From the NCBI RefSeq assembly GCF_000002985.6, contig NC_003279.8, forward strand, positions 11,966,001-12,030,000: a stretch of 64,000 nt of DNA. Reading direction: 5' to 3'. This document shows, one piece after another, positions 10,701 through 22,789 of the stretch (position 1 is the stretch's first letter; each line of letters opens with the position of its first letter). The notes under the pieces are model-generated. The model saw only the letters and a program-made list of their open reading frames with translations. It had not been told where the DNA came from and searched no databases. Source of the stretch: Caenorhabditis elegans (taxonomy: Eukaryota > Nematoda > Chromadorea > Rhabditida > Rhabditidae). Made by a program: the position numbers and the translations under genes.

Positions 10701-11191
10701 AAAAAGGATATCGGCGCGCCTAATTTTTTTTTGTTTCTGACTTAAAAACATCTCAAAACTTGCGAAGGCTTAAAAAATCCGAATTTACAAAAAAAAAAGT
10801 TTGGCCGAATTTCCTCTGTATCCCGGCCTCCAAATTTTCTGAACGGTTTTGCCTCCCGCCAATAGTTCTGCGGCTATTTCTAACAGTCTCCGTCTCCCAT
10901 TGCAACTCACACCTCAATAAAATCAAGAGCTCACAATTGAGCAAGGAGCGAAGAGCCTCTCTCTCCCAAACAGGGTAGCAATGGGTGAAAAGAGTCTGGC
11001 TTTCTCTCCGCCGAGCGATTCCGGCACACTCAACCGTATAACCTGAACCCCTTTTTGTGCGTGCCTGGATGGCTTTGTGCATTGAATTGTGTATTTGAGT
11101 CATTCATTCGGTTTTTTTTTGACCACCCAATTCAAATTTTTACGTCACTTTTTTTTCCAATTTTCATGAAATTACAAAAAAAAAATAATCT
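10701..11191. other. Intergenic, no convincing gene
   Basis: Less AT-rich than its surroundings between about 10840 and 11060, with open frames on both strands but no splice sites, start context or family signature. I see nothing I can name. Confidence 0.4.
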
Positions 11192-11262
11192 TCCGTTGCG
11201 GGGAATCGAACCCCGGCCTTATGGGTGAGAGCCATAAATCCTAACCACTAGACCACAACGGA
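11192..11262 (-). tRNA. tRNA-Glu (CTC)
   Basis: 71 bases fold as a cloverleaf. The acceptor stem is TCCGTTG/CAACGGA, the anticodon arm is TATGG-CTCTCAC-CCATA with anticodon CTC (reads GAG), and the T arm contains GGTTCGATTCC. It is followed on its own strand by a T-run suitable for RNA polymerase III termination. Identical in sequence to the two copies on the plus strand at 11992 and 12764. Confidence 0.95.
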
Positions 11263-11991
11263 GCGTGGGAAAGTGGTGCTTCAAGTGCGAAGAAGCTCCT
11301 GAAGCACTGCAGTTGTCAGTTGAAGAGAGCTCATCAGTGATAAGCAATTTTTCAACGATTCAGTGATTTTTGTATGCCCTATTGGTAATTTTAAATTACA
11401 CCAGTAGATCAACAGATTGCTTATTCTTATCCACTTTGTCTAACCAATCCGACTTCCGATGCTTCTAACTTATAACTTATAACCAACCATTTATGTGATA
11501 TATTTGTGTATTTGGCACTTTCATGTCTACGTCTCTCAATTCACAACACTCTCTACGAGTCTCTATCCAAACACAGGTCAGCAGCCCTTCTTCCCTCAAA
11601 ACGATACCCATAAACTCCTCTTGAGTCACGTCGTTTATGCCTCACCCTCTACGACTTTTATGTATTAATACATGGTGTACAAGAACTTTGTAGTTCGTGG
11701 AATCACTTTTTTGCAGGACAATTTTTCAATCACTTTTCTTTTCCAACTTTACCAGACACAACGATGATTGAATTTTGTTTTGTTTTTTGGGAAATTGAAG
11801 ATCCTGATGATTCGATCATTTTTCTAGCAAAATCTTGGCTTATTATTGACGTTCAATTGAATTCAACATAAAAAACAATCAAATTATCCATAGAGCGCAC
11901 ATGCTTCGTCAAGTATTTTAAATTTTTTCAAAAATCAAGTCCTGGAACTCCTCAGGCAACTCTTGGCACTTGAAGCTCCATTTTCCCACGC
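11263..11991. other. Intergenic between divergent tRNA-Glu genes
   Basis: No gene seen. Short similar flanks (TTCCCACGC) lie directly upstream of each tRNA copy, so duplication included a few upstream bases. Confidence 0.5.
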
Positions 11992-12062
11992 TCCGTTGTG
12001 GTCTAGTGGTTAGGATTTATGGCTCTCACCCATAAGGCCGGGGTTCGATTCCCCGCAACGGA
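11992..12062 (+). tRNA. tRNA-Glu (CTC)
   Basis: Same 71-base sequence and anticodon CTC as the copy at 11192-11262, in the opposite orientation. Preceded by TTTTCCCACGC and followed by GAAGATTTTTTTTC, a polymerase III terminator. Confidence 0.95.
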
Positions 12063-12763
12063 AGATTTTTTTTCATTTTTTTGTTGCAATAAACCAAGTG
12101 TCTTTCAATTGAAAAAAGTGAAAAGGTCATTTGGTTCCTCATCGACACATCCGTTTAGCCATTTTCCCTCCTCATCTTGTCCTTTCGTCCACCTTTTGAC
12201 CGCATTTCGATATTGTTGTTGTTGTGTCCACGCGATTAACACATAGAATCGTAGAAATGAATTTCGATTTCCGAATTTTGATATTCAAATTGCCAAATTT
12301 GGAACGTGTGTACGCACACACGCAAACAGATTTTAAATTTTGAAATCAGGTTTTCCAAAATCTTATCAATCCCACCTTTCAACCTTTCCGAAGACCTATC
12401 CCCACAAACAATCACGACCTCAATACCATCTGCGTCTCTCCTAAACCCTTTATCTCTTACCTCTAATATTCTAATATCTCATCCTGAAATCATTTCGTCG
12501 GGATGGGAATTGTTTCACTTTCTCCCCACCGTCTCGCTGCTTGCGCAACTTTGAATTGCCACTCCCACTCTTTTCCAACGTGTATACAATTGCAGAAGCT
12601 TCTTCTCAAGGATTCTTGAACCGATACTTTTGTTCATTTTGGTTTTCAAGAAGCTTTTAGGAATTTCAATGTTTTTGCCATCATTTGAGCCCAATTCTTC
12701 ATCTCTCAACAGCTGCCACTTGCCCATTTGTCATGTTTGCCTTCGAAACAAAAGTTTTCACGC
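12063..12763. other. Intergenic between tRNA genes
   Basis: Open frames at 12306-12554 (+) and 12515-12727 (-) lack splice sites or recognisable domains. No feature is supported. Confidence 0.4.
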
Positions 12764-12834
12764 TCCGTTGTGGTCTAGTGGTTAGGATTTATGGCTCTCA
12801 CCCATAAGGCCGGGGTTCGATTCCCCGCAACGGA
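12764..12834 (+). tRNA. tRNA-Glu (CTC)
   Basis: Third identical copy with anticodon CTC. Preceded by TTTTCACGC, followed by GAAGATGATTTTTTT. The three copies lie within 1.65 kb, one inverted relative to the other two. Confidence 0.95.
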
Positions 12835-13506
12835 AGATGATTTTTTTATGCCCTGGGAATTCCTGTATTCAAATTATAGGATTTTGGTTCCCCGCCTCGT
12901 TTGCGACTTTTTTCCCCTTCCCGCACGGAGATGATCCTGAGAAAGTGACCTTGGTTTTATACTTTTCTATGTGTCTTTCCACCAGAAACACAACTAGCAA
13001 TTTATTCAAATTTTCTACTTTTTTCTTTCTTTGAATAAGAGTAATTATTTTTGAATGCTAAAAATGCCAGCACGCCTTTTTAGCTCGGTAACGGTTCAGG
13101 AAACTTTTTTTTTGTATAAAAATCTGTATCAATCGAATTGATAATTTCACTGTTTCAAAATTAAAACGACATTAAAAACATTGCCAAAAAAAATATCTGC
13201 ATTTCTAGAAACATCCCCCTCTTCTCAAAAAATTACCTACCTCTGAAACCCTCCACACCCCTCATTCATTCCATGTTTCTCTTTCTCTTATTCTTCCCTA
13301 CTTCCCCATTTGCATATTAGTCACCCAAACCGTCTCCTGACTAATTGCCCTCCTCTTAAGCCCCCCTCTCTTTACCGTCCTCCAAAACGCCTAAGCTGCT
13401 GTATTTTTCGATTTTTCTGCAGGAATCGCCATCTTTCGAGGATTTTTTTTGACCCCCCGAGGACTTTGAAATTTTGTGAAAGAGCAAATGAATCTACCAC
13501 ATAACA
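12835..13506. other. Upstream region of rga-2
   Basis: Pyrimidine-rich from about 13200 to 13400 (CTTCCC and CTCTCTTT runs). It probably includes the rga-2 promoter or 5' leader, but no specific element can be placed. Confidence 0.4.
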
Positions 13507-16500
13507 ATGATAAGTAGCAACTCGTCGTCGACAAGTCTTAATGTGGAGACGGTAGGTTTTTCATTTTGAAACTTTTATGTTGAAGAGATCAAAAAAATTG
13601 TCAACTTTAAAATTATAGAAAAATTGATACTTAATATTTTATTAGTTAACAACTTTTTGATAAATCCAATACCAATCGAGATATAAGCCTCTAAAGTTGA
13701 TGCACCATGTCCGGGACTAGCCTGCCACCTCCTCTTTGGATGAAGATATCTCGGTTAATTTTCAAGATATCAAAAAATTGTAAACTACAGCTTTATAGAA
13801 AAATTAATAATAAATATTTTGTTAGTTGACAGCTTTTTGATAAAACCCATGACAACCGAGATATAAGCCTCTAAAGTTGATGCACCTTGTCAGCAACTTG
13901 TCTGCCCCAGGTTTAAAAGCTCATATCTCGGTTCATTTTTTAGATATCAAAAAATTGTCAACTACAATATTGTAGCTAAATTAATAACAAATATTTCACT
14001 AGTTGACAACTTTATGATAAATCCAATGCCAACAGAGATATAGGCTTGTAAGGTTGGTGCACCATATCAGGGGCTAGCCTGCCACCTCCGCTTCGGATGC
14101 AGATATTTCGGTTCATTAATAAGATAACGAAAATTGCAAGTTGCAGCACTATAGAAAACTTAATAATAAATATTTTGTCAGTCAACAACTTTTTGATAAA
14201 ACCAATGCCAACTGAGATATAAGCATCTAAAGTTGATGCACCAGGTCCGCCACTCTCACTTTGGATGCAAATATCTCGGTTCATTTTTTAGATATCAAAA
14301 TGATGTCAACTACAATACTGTAGACAAATCGATACTTAATATTTTGTTAGTTGACAACTTTTTGATAAAACTAATGCCAACTGAGATATAAATTTTCAAA
14401 GCTAGCCTTGCATTTTAGCTGTGGCTGCCTGTGGCTGCTCATCTTGTTCAATTTCAAAAATCTCATAAAACGTTCCAACTTTTTTGCAGTGTCTGCCTAA
14501 ATTAAACAGTATCACTTATAAAAATTGTTAAAAATAAACTATTTCCAGGATTATCCAACAAATGGCAAGAAACCACTGAAAGAAGGATCTGTGCAACTGA
14601 CATCTCTATCCACATTACTTTCACACCATCGATATTTCTTTCTGTACCATGAGACCTTGATAATTTCGAAACAAAAGTGAGTTTTCGGAAATTAAAGAGT
14701 CGGATTCAAGGACTAAAAAATGCAATTTTTTTCCCATTTCCAGGGGCGCCTGTTCTTACAAACTCAAGGAGAAACTCCGATTGGAAAAGGTTTGGATTGC
14801 CTCATCGAACACCGCGGACTCATTCCTTATTGGATGGCCATTTACCAACTATTTGGTGCATTTCAGGTGAGCTCACTTTTTTTTAGACTTTCTTCTAATT
14901 AAATTTCAACAATTTCCAGAAACACTGAAGAAAAGGACGAGTGGTTTGAGCTGTTATCATGTTGTGTTCAACAATGCCTCCGGCCACTTTTCACAACGAT
15001 TTCTATGGAAATTAATGTTCGGGGAAGGAAGCAGGTTGGTTTTGAACTTGGAAAAAAGTCTACTTCGAGATTTAGACAATCCGCCGGCGAGTTGACAATG
15101 GTAAAAAGTCGGGGGAAATCGTTGTGGATACGGCTGGAGATTTGGGTTTACCGCATACTTCATATCAATTGACTTTGTCTTTTGGTGAGTTTTTTAGACA
15201 GACATTAGCAATATTGTCTCTATTATTATTCCATGTAAATTAGGCAATTCGGCAAATTTGCCGGTTTGCCAATTTGCCAGAAATTTTTAAATTTGCCGGT
15301 TTGCCGGAAATTTTTAATTCCGGCAACTTGCAGGAAATTTCAGTTCCGGCAATTTTAACGATTGAAACTGAAAATCTGAAATTTCCAAAAATAAGTACAA
15401 AACCACAATTTTCCGAAAAATTTTCGACAAATTGGCAATTTGCCAGTTCGCCGATTTGCCTGAAATTTCAATTCCGGCAATTTGTCGATTTGCCAGAAAT
15501 TTTCAAATTTGCAATTTGCCGATTTGCCGGAAATTTTCAATTGCAGCAATTTGCCGATTTGCCGGAAATTTTCAATTACGGCAATTTACCAATTTGCCGA
15601 AAATTTTCAACTACGGCAATTTGCTAATTTGCCGTAAATTTTCAATCGCAGCAATTTGCCGATTTGCCAATTTGCCGTCCTCCCCTGATTCCCAGTATTG
15701 TCTCTATTAGTATTGCATGCAAGACTAAAGTGGTTCATAGGGGAATAATATTAATTTTACCGATTTGCCGGAAACATTCAATTCCGGCAAATCTAACTAT
15801 TTATAAGTGTAAGACGGTGCTCGTCATACCCACCATTTTTAGGAGACAACTCTCACCGACAGCTCCAAGGACCGGAAAACGTGTACGTTGCAATTATGAG
15901 TGAAATCGAAAGGCAGGGTACAAGACTATCAGAAAGCCAGAAACAGGCTCTTGACACGTGCCCGATTGCAAATTGTCGACTGATACTGTCAACGATCAAA
16001 TCGACGTCTGGACCTTCTGCCAAGCAACTTGTGAATAGCATTAAGTGAGTTCTATCGGAAATTTTAAATTCCGGCAAATTGCCGGTGGTCCGATTTTCCG
16101 GAATTTTTCATTTTTCGGCAAATTGCCGACTTGCCGATTTGCCGGAATTTTTCGTTTTCGGCAAATTGCTGATTTGTCGGTTTGCCGGAATTTTTCGTTT
16201 TCGGCAAATTGCTGATTTGTCGGTTTGCCGGAAATTTTCAATATTATAAAAAACTTGTTAATTTCTCAATGTTAGTAAAATAGATCCATCAAAAATTCTT
16301 CCAGGAAGAAAGTGCTAACCAGAACGGATTCCCGATCGATATTCGGCAAAGGATTAAATGGTCCAACTCCACCACAACCCATCATGACAATTGTTGATCA
16401 CCTCCGAATGGATGGTTTTGATGCTGAGGGAATCTTCAGAAAGTCCCCGAAACAGAGCACATTCAAAGAGCTCAAATGTGAGCTAGACAAAGGTGTGGTT

Positions 16501-19438
16501 CCAGACTTCCATAAGTACAACACACATGTCTTGGCGTCAATTCTCAAGGAATATTTGAGAAGTATTCCTGGAAAGATTCTGTTATCCGGAAATTATGAGC
16601 TATGGATGAGAGAGATCGCTGACGAGCCGAACACTGAGAAAAAAGTCTCATGCTGCAGAGCTCTGCTATCTCATCTTCCAACATCTCATAGCATCCTGCT
16701 AGCCAATGTGTTAAAGCTTCTGAACAAGATCTCAAATTCTCCAAGCTCCAAAATGAATGCTTCATCCTTATCAGTATGCCTTGCTCCGAGCTTTCTAGAG
16801 AGCCCAGATCCAATGGAAGGAGGGAAGAAGATCCCACCGTTGATAGAGTTCTTAATCTCCCACGCAGCTCAAGTGATGCCCGGCTTCTCCACAGACAATG
16901 TATTTGCCATCATGACCTCCCCAATGGTAGATCACAATGCGAATATGGTGTGCTCACCGGCGCCAAGTTCTTCTCATTCTGATGATGGAGGATCTTCACA
17001 GAAAACGCCGATTATTGAGGAATTGAATGGTAAGTGCGGGCTAGCTGAGAAGTTCTGAGCCAAGCTATGACTGTCCGCCAGCGGACAGGTGCTCAGCAAA
17101 ATTATCCGAAATATTATAAACTTGGTCCAGACCGCGCCGAAGCTTGATCAAACTCTTGATCTAGGTAAGACAGTACCACAACTGAGGCGAAACATGGGCT
17201 CGGCCTGAATCAAGTTGTGCCAACTTCGGACCAGTTCGGACAAGTTGGGCAAAAAGCTTCCTCCCAAAAACTGCCAATATTCCAGACGCCGACGACGCAA
17301 CCTCCCAATCCTCCCTCGCCGAATCTGATCTCCCAGACGAGCCACGTGGCACGTCTGCCCACCTCGAGACGATATCTGAAATATCCGAACCTCCGACGAA
17401 CGACGAACGACTAGTCTTCTCGTCTTCCGAAGATGAAGATGATGACGATGAAGATGAGCTGAGAGTATATCGACCCAAGAGTTCAACATCCACATCGTCA
17501 TGCTTCGCGAGGACTTCTTTCGTGTCGGAGACTCTGAAGACATCGGCAGATGACGGGGATAAGGGATTGAACAAGGAGACGCCGAGGTCGCCGTGCTTGA
17601 AACGGATTCATTTCCAGAGGACAGAGGCTCAGCATAGGTGAGTGGAAGATTACATGGAACGGGTTTATTCCGGGTACCCAGGGAGCCAGCGGGAGCGGGA
17701 GCGGGGAGGGGAGTCCACAGCTGGGATCCCTTACAAGTTTTTTCGGCCCGTGTGAGATTCGGACTTCGGACCAAAAGACCTCGAAGCTCCCCGAAGCTGA
17801 GCAGTGAGAGACGCAGACGACGAGACTCCCTGCCTCTCTGCGGCTCCCCGCGAGCCTTTTAATTTCAAAATATTACAATAACCTTACATATTCCAGAAAC
17901 AAAGAAGGCAATATAAAACTCGACTTTGAAGCTCTCAAATTCCATCGTCCTAGTGTCCGAAAAAGCTCATTGGAAGAAGTGGCGAGGAAAAATTCCGCGG
18001 AATTTTTCCACCACAGTCGAGAGCCAAGTGATGCAGCAGTTACACCGACTCCGCCAAAAAATGGTTCAACAATGAGAAAAGAGTCAAGAGAAGAAGCAAC
18101 ACAGACTGCCGACTGTGGTCTACCACATATCTCATCCAATGATGACTCGGACTCTAGATTCCCAGCGTTCAAGAGTAGTAGTGTTGCTATGTTGACTGAG
18201 GTGAGTGAAAGATCAGAAGTAACAAGCCTGAGCCTAAGCCTAAGCCTTTGTCTAAGTCGAAGCCTAAGCCTAAGCCTAAACCTAAGACTAAGCCTAAACC
18301 TAAACCAAAGCCTAAACCTAAGCCTAAGACAAAGCCTAGACTTAAGCCTAAGCCTAAGCCGAAGCCTAATCCCAAGCTTAATAGTCTTCATTTCAGCCGT
18401 ACAAATCGTCATCCTCCTCTTCATCCTCCACATCATCCATCCCATCAGACCCCGCACCTCGTCCATATTTTCTGAAAGAAGAATACACGTCTCTAGCCAA
18501 TAAACCAACTGTCCAAGTGGCTCCATTCTCCCAGGAGCCGAGCCTGAAAACAATTAACGACCGCTTGAATGCCCTCCGACAAAACTCAATTCTTGCTCAA
18601 GAAGTCCCACAGGAGCCGGTGATGACGTCATCAAGGTTGAGAAGTGAGGCGACGAAGAGCTTGACGAATAGTCCGATTATGCCGAGAAGTTATGGTGGAA
18701 GTCTAATGCAGAAGGATCGGGAAGAGCACAGTTTTGTTGCAGACGGTAAGACACGCTGCTTGTCTGAGTCTCCTCTCCCCCTCCTAAAATTCTTGACCTA
18801 CTCGATTTTAAACCCCCATAACTCTTTTCCCAAAAAAGCTACACAATTTTTTTTAACTGGCAAAACATTTAAAATTTCATGCTGAATATTTCCTCAGTTG
18901 ACAACCTTTTGAAATCTCAACTCCGCGCCGAGATACAAAGCTTCAAAGTTACAGAGAATTTTCCAGATTTCTACAAAGCGTCGAGTAGAAAACCAGAACT
19001 GCAGCGATCGTCGTCACAGCGGGGACTGACGAGCATGAATAATAACAATAATAGTACAAAACAGATTTATGGGTGTGTTTTTGAGACTTTTTATTTTTTG
19101 AAAAAGCTTTAAAAAAATTTAAAAATGGGAAATTCGAGCAAAAATTTTTGCCAAAAAATTTCCAAAAAAATTAGTCCAAAATCGTAATTTTTTGGAAAAA
19201 ACTTACATTTCTCAAAGCCTGAAAGCCTAAAATATCTGAAACATTACCAAAAACTTTACCAAATTCCAGCGCCCGACCCTCATCTCTAAAAACGCCTCGA
19301 CGATTCGCAGGAGCCGGCGGAGTAGAAGCCTGTGTTGGAATGGATCCATTGGAGATTAATTGGAGTGTCAGCCAACTGAAAACTCTTTTTCAAGACACAA
19401 AAGCCCCCTCAATCGATACAACTTATAATATGAATTAG
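13507..19438 (+). CDS. rga-2: RGA-2, PH and RhoGAP domain protein
   Basis: GTPase-activating protein for Rho-family GTPases. In C. elegans RGA-2 restrains RHO-1 signalling in the epidermis during embryo elongation. Twelve exons: 13507-13551, 14549-14676, 14744-14866, 14920-15034, 15076-15184, 15843-16044, 16305-17029, 17286-17637, 17897-18200, 18397-18745, 18967-19072 and 19270-19438. Every phase matches and they total 909 codons (908 aa). Exons 2-5 (residues about 20-140) form a PH-like domain with EKDEWFELLSCCVQQCL as its last helix. Exon 7 holds the RhoGAP domain with arginine finger R286 in DAEGIFRKSPK and the later motif LSVCLAPSFLES. Residues 528-540 are an acidic run, and the C-terminal third is Ser-rich and disordered. 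Introns 1, 5, 6 and 9 are filled with different repeat families. Confidence 0.93.
13590..14405. repeat. About 180-bp tandem dyad repeats in rga-2 intron 1
   Basis: Four to five diverged units. The landmark AAAGTTGATGCACCATGTC recurs at 13694, 13874, 14051 and 14230 (spacing 177-180). Each unit contains ATATCTCGGTT at one end and AACYGAGATAT at the other, so a unit is an imperfect palindrome. The same family occupies the desaturase-gene intron at 34262-35200 in the opposite orientation. Confidence 0.85.
15243..15690. repeat. CGGCAA minisatellite in rga-2 intron 5
   Basis: Tandem TTTGCCGATTTGCCGGAAAT-type units with interspersed TTCAATTGCAGCAA, ending GCCGTCCTCCCCTGATT. They lie wholly between exon 5 (ends 15184) and exon 6 (starts 15843). 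Confidence 0.85.
16068..16240. repeat. CGGCAA minisatellite in rga-2 intron 6
   Basis: Units of about 50 bases (TTTTTCGTTTTCGGCAAATT then GCTGATTTGTCGGTTTGCCG), including two almost identical adjacent copies at 16138-16235. Confidence 0.8.
18228..18378. repeat. Interstitial telomere-like array (GCCTAA) in rga-2 intron 9
   Basis: About 25 near-perfect GCCTAA units (complement of TTAGGC, the nematode telomere repeat) fill most of the 196-base intron between exons 9 and 10. Confidence 0.9.
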
Positions 19439-19670
19439 ATTTTCTGAATTTTTAATCCAAAATTTTAATGTAAATGTGCTCTATCTCATCCTCCAATCAT
19501 TCCAGTTCTTTCAGTTTCAAATTAAACAACTTTTTTTTTGAAAAAAAATTATTCTGTGATCCCCCATTTTTTCAGTATCAATTGGTCCTTAATATTTGAA
19601 TGAAATATATCGATTTTTAGTTTTTTGTTGCTGAAATTCTAAGAATTCGAAAAAAACGCCCTGCCTGCCT
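19439..19670. other. 3' flank of rga-2, no gene
   Basis: Contains a candidate 3' end (AATTAAAC near 19520). No other feature seen. Confidence 0.4.
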
Positions 19671-19671
19671 A

Positions 19672-20380
19672 CAAGGCATCCTACGCCTACTTTGTACCTA
19701 CCTACATAAATTTCTACGCCTACCTGGTACCTACCTACAAGGGAACCTACTATTTTGTCGTGCCTTCCTGCAGGTGAATTGTGTCTGCTTTATAGGCATC
19801 CTAAACCTACCGTGACCTATTTTTAAGGTCATGTATTAATGTCTTATGTTTGCCTACAAAGGCCATCTACGCCTAACTGGTGCGTGCCTAAAGGCTACCC
19901 ACGTGCATCAGCCTACGCCTACCTGCGAGGTAGCCTGCACCTTTAGCATGTCTAAAAAGTTACCTACATCCGCCTACAAAGCAATTGAAAGGTGCCTTGT
20001 GCCTGTTACAAACCTGTCTACAAAGCATCTTACGCCTACTTTGTAACTGCCTACACAAATTTCTACGCCTAGCTGATGCCTACCTACAATGTAACCTACT
20101 ATTTACTAGTGCCTTCCTGCACGGTAAGTTATATCTGCTTTATAGACACCCTACGCCTATAATGTGCCTATTTTTAAGGCCACGTTCAGATGTCGTATAC
20201 CTGCCTACAAAGGCTACCTACGCCTAACTGATGTGTGCCTAAAGGCTCCCTACGTGCATCAGCCTACACCTTCCTAGTGCCTGCCTGCTAGGTAGCCTAC
20301 ACCCCTAGCCTGTCTAAAAAGCTACCTACATCTGCCTACAAAGAAACTTTCTGGTGCCTTGTTCCTGTTACACGCCTGCG
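19672..20380. repeat. Tandem duplication, about 350 bp, of a CCTACGCCTA-rich unit
   Basis: The copy starting near 19672 (CAAGGCATCCTACGCCTACT) is repeated from 20021 (CAAAGCATCTTACGCCTACT). Matching landmarks continue through CTGCTTTATAG, CTATTTTTAAGG, GTGCATCAGCCTAC and CTAAAAAG(C/T)TACC. Both copies are built from a lower-order CTACCTAC/GCCTACGCC motif. Confidence 0.85.
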
Positions 20381-21059
20381 TGAATGCGCATCTACGCCTA
20401 CAGTGTATCTGCCTATATACGCCTTCCACGTGACTGCCTGCCTACAACGCAATGTGCAAAATCTTTAAAATGTTGTTTTTTTTTTCAATTTGAACCTAAA
20501 ACTTTAATTGAAAATCGAAAAAAAAAATTACAAAAAATTCAAAAAATTCGTTCCCATCTTCAAAAACCAAAACAAAAAGCAATTTTAAACCACAAAAAGT
20601 GCTCATTGAGTTGTGTAAGCTGGGGAAACTCATCTCATTAGGTGTGGGCTCCACAGCTTCTTCAACTATTTTGCTCATTTTGCTCCAGTTTCTTCTCTCT
20701 CTGTGTCTCTTCTTCTCTCGTTTTCTTTCTGGCTCATTTGCTCATCTTCCGATTGAATACTTTTTTATTACTAGTTTTTGAATTTTTGATTCTTGCAGAA
20801 TTTTTTTTGAAAAATTTTCAAAAAATCGAAAATCACATCTCCTAATCCCCCGGCTTAAAAAATAATTTTCAAAAGAAAATTGAAATGACGCTGATCTATT
20901 TTTCACTTGTTTTTTTCAAAAAATTCACACATTCATTTATTATCGGTTTTTGAAATCTTTTCAAATTTGCACATAATCAGTTTTTTTCTGAAAATTTTCA
21001 ATTTCCAGGAAAACAACTTCCAAAATGATAGTTTTTGTGTAGAAATTGTGTTTTTCTTA
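20381..21059. other. Gene desert segment, no feature
   Basis: AT-rich with homopolymer runs. Open frames here are short and lack splice or start context. Confidence 0.4.
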
Positions 21060-21204
21060 TAGACTAGCATCTCCCCCTTTGCCTACCTGCCTGGCTTACG
21101 CCTATGCGCCTTAATTGTGGCCTACTACCTACCTACCCGCCTGCTTGCCTGCCTACATTACCTCCCAGTGCGCGCATTCTATGGTGAGTCTAAGTTCCTT
21201 AAAA

Positions 21205-21625
21205 ATTCCAGATAGGCATGAGCCGGGTGAGTAGGCACAAGTAGGCATACACAGGTATTAGTAGGTTTGCGTAGGTATGGGTAGGTATGAGTAGGTACGA
21301 GCAGGCATGAGTAGGTATAAGTAGGTATGAACAGGTAAGTGTAGCCACAAGTAAGTATGAGCAGGTATGCGTAGGCATGTGAAGGCGCAATCAGGTATTA
21401 GCAGGTATGCGTAGATATGCGTAGGCAAGAGTAGGTATGAGTAGGCACAAGTAGGCATACGCAGGTATTAGTAGGTATGAGTAGGTATGAGTAGGTACGA
21501 GTAGGTGTACGTAGGTATGAGTAGGCACTGGTAGGCATGATCAGGTACGAGTAGGCATGAGTAGGCATGAGTAGGTATGAGCAGGTAAAATTAGCCACAA
21601 GTAGGTAAGAGCAGGCCTAAGTAGA
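21205..21625. repeat. Minisatellite, GTAGGTATGA 10-bp units
   Basis: About 40 degenerate tandem units of GTAGGYATGA / GTAGGCACAA. Frames through it encode meaningless TYSYLLIPTHT-type repeats on the minus strand. Confidence 0.9.
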
Positions 21626-22309
21626 AACAGGGAGGCATGATTATGCAAGTGGTAGTTCAAGGTCGACTAAAAAGGAAAGGTAGGTCACTAGTAGGCAGGC
21701 GCATGGCAGGCAGGCAAGGCCCCTTTGGTTTTTGAACACTTTGGATGATGAAGTTATGGCATTTCTATGATGTTTATTTAATACTTCAAAACTTTCAAAA
21801 CTGTTGAGCCAACAAACGTCATTTCTCTTGAACGGAGCACAATATTTGCTCTTCAAGTCAGAGAAATATGTGATTGAGAACTTCTAGGCTACGAGTTGAC
21901 ATATTTCTGCTGCTCCCCCAATACTGAAAGCTTCATCTAGCTGGTCTTGAACACCTCCTCCTCCTCCTCTTGAAAAACAATGAATTCTTGAGAATTCTCA
22001 TCCAATATATCATTTGGAGGAGCTCTTCCTATAGTCGTCTCTGTTTCCAATTTGCTGCTCCAAGCTCCTTGTGCTCCGTTCCTCCCCCTTTTTCTTCCAG
22101 CAGTTGTATTTTCTTTCCGTAGGGGATTACTAATTAAAAATGTGTGGTGCAAGCGGAAGCGAATTAGGACACCCGCTTTTCCCCGTTGCCCTGAGCAACA
22201 AGAGGTCAGGGCTCACCTGCGAGAATTGTACTTTGCACATTTTTTTTCCAGAAGTGTAGCTTTTTTTGAAACATTTATTTTGTTAGTTTTTCAAATTTTT
22301 ATGCGGGTT
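21626..22309. other. Gene desert segment, no convincing gene
   Basis: A 71-codon open frame on the minus strand (22152-21937) has an acidic C-terminus but no splice context. I do not support it as a gene. Confidence 0.35.
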
Positions 22310-22520
22310 TTGTAGGAGCTGTTTTAAACTAACTTGCCTGCCTATGTGCCTACATCCGACTTTGTAGGCAGGCACAGTTTTAGGTAATGATGCCTGTTTT
22401 AAACTAACCTGCCTGCCTAAGTGCCTACATCTGACCGTAGGCAAGTTCCCGGTTCCCGGCAAGAAGGCACAGATCACCAGGCACGCGTAGGCGACATTGT
22501 AGGCGGTGTAGGTAGACAGT
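22310..22520. repeat. GCCTGCCTA-type short repeats
   Basis: Two direct copies of TGTTTTAAACTAACYTGCCT at about 22320 and 22395, with GTAGGCAGGCA in the complementary sense between them. Confidence 0.65.
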
Positions 22521-22789
22521 GGGAGACCTAGACCCCAAATGGCAATAGCACTTCTGACTCAGCATTTGATTTTTGAGCAAGACCCGGTTTTAATAATAAA
22601 TACAATTTAAGCTAAATGAATTATAGTTTTTGATATAAAAGCTGGTGTAAATTGTATTGCTCTCTGATTTTGTTCTCGGGATTTGAGGTATTTTACTCAT
22701 TTTTTATTTAAAAAAATTAATTAACAAAAATATTTGTTATTTTGGCTCCTATGTATAATTTTATGGTGCTTTTTTAATATTTAAAATAG

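Noticed and set aside
10753-11103. 116-codon minus-strand open frame in a less AT-rich patch
   Set aside because: No recognisable domain, no splice sites, and a frame on the other strand is equally open.
18187-18553. Frames encoding KPKPKP, LSLSLS and GLGLGL repeats
   Set aside because: Translations of the GCCTAA array in rga-2 intron 9.
21199-21598. Minus-strand peptides of TYSYLLIPTHT type
   Set aside because: Translations of the GTAGGTATGA minisatellite.
21937-22152. 71-codon minus-strand frame with an acidic tail
   Set aside because: No neighbouring exons or family match; consistent with chance.
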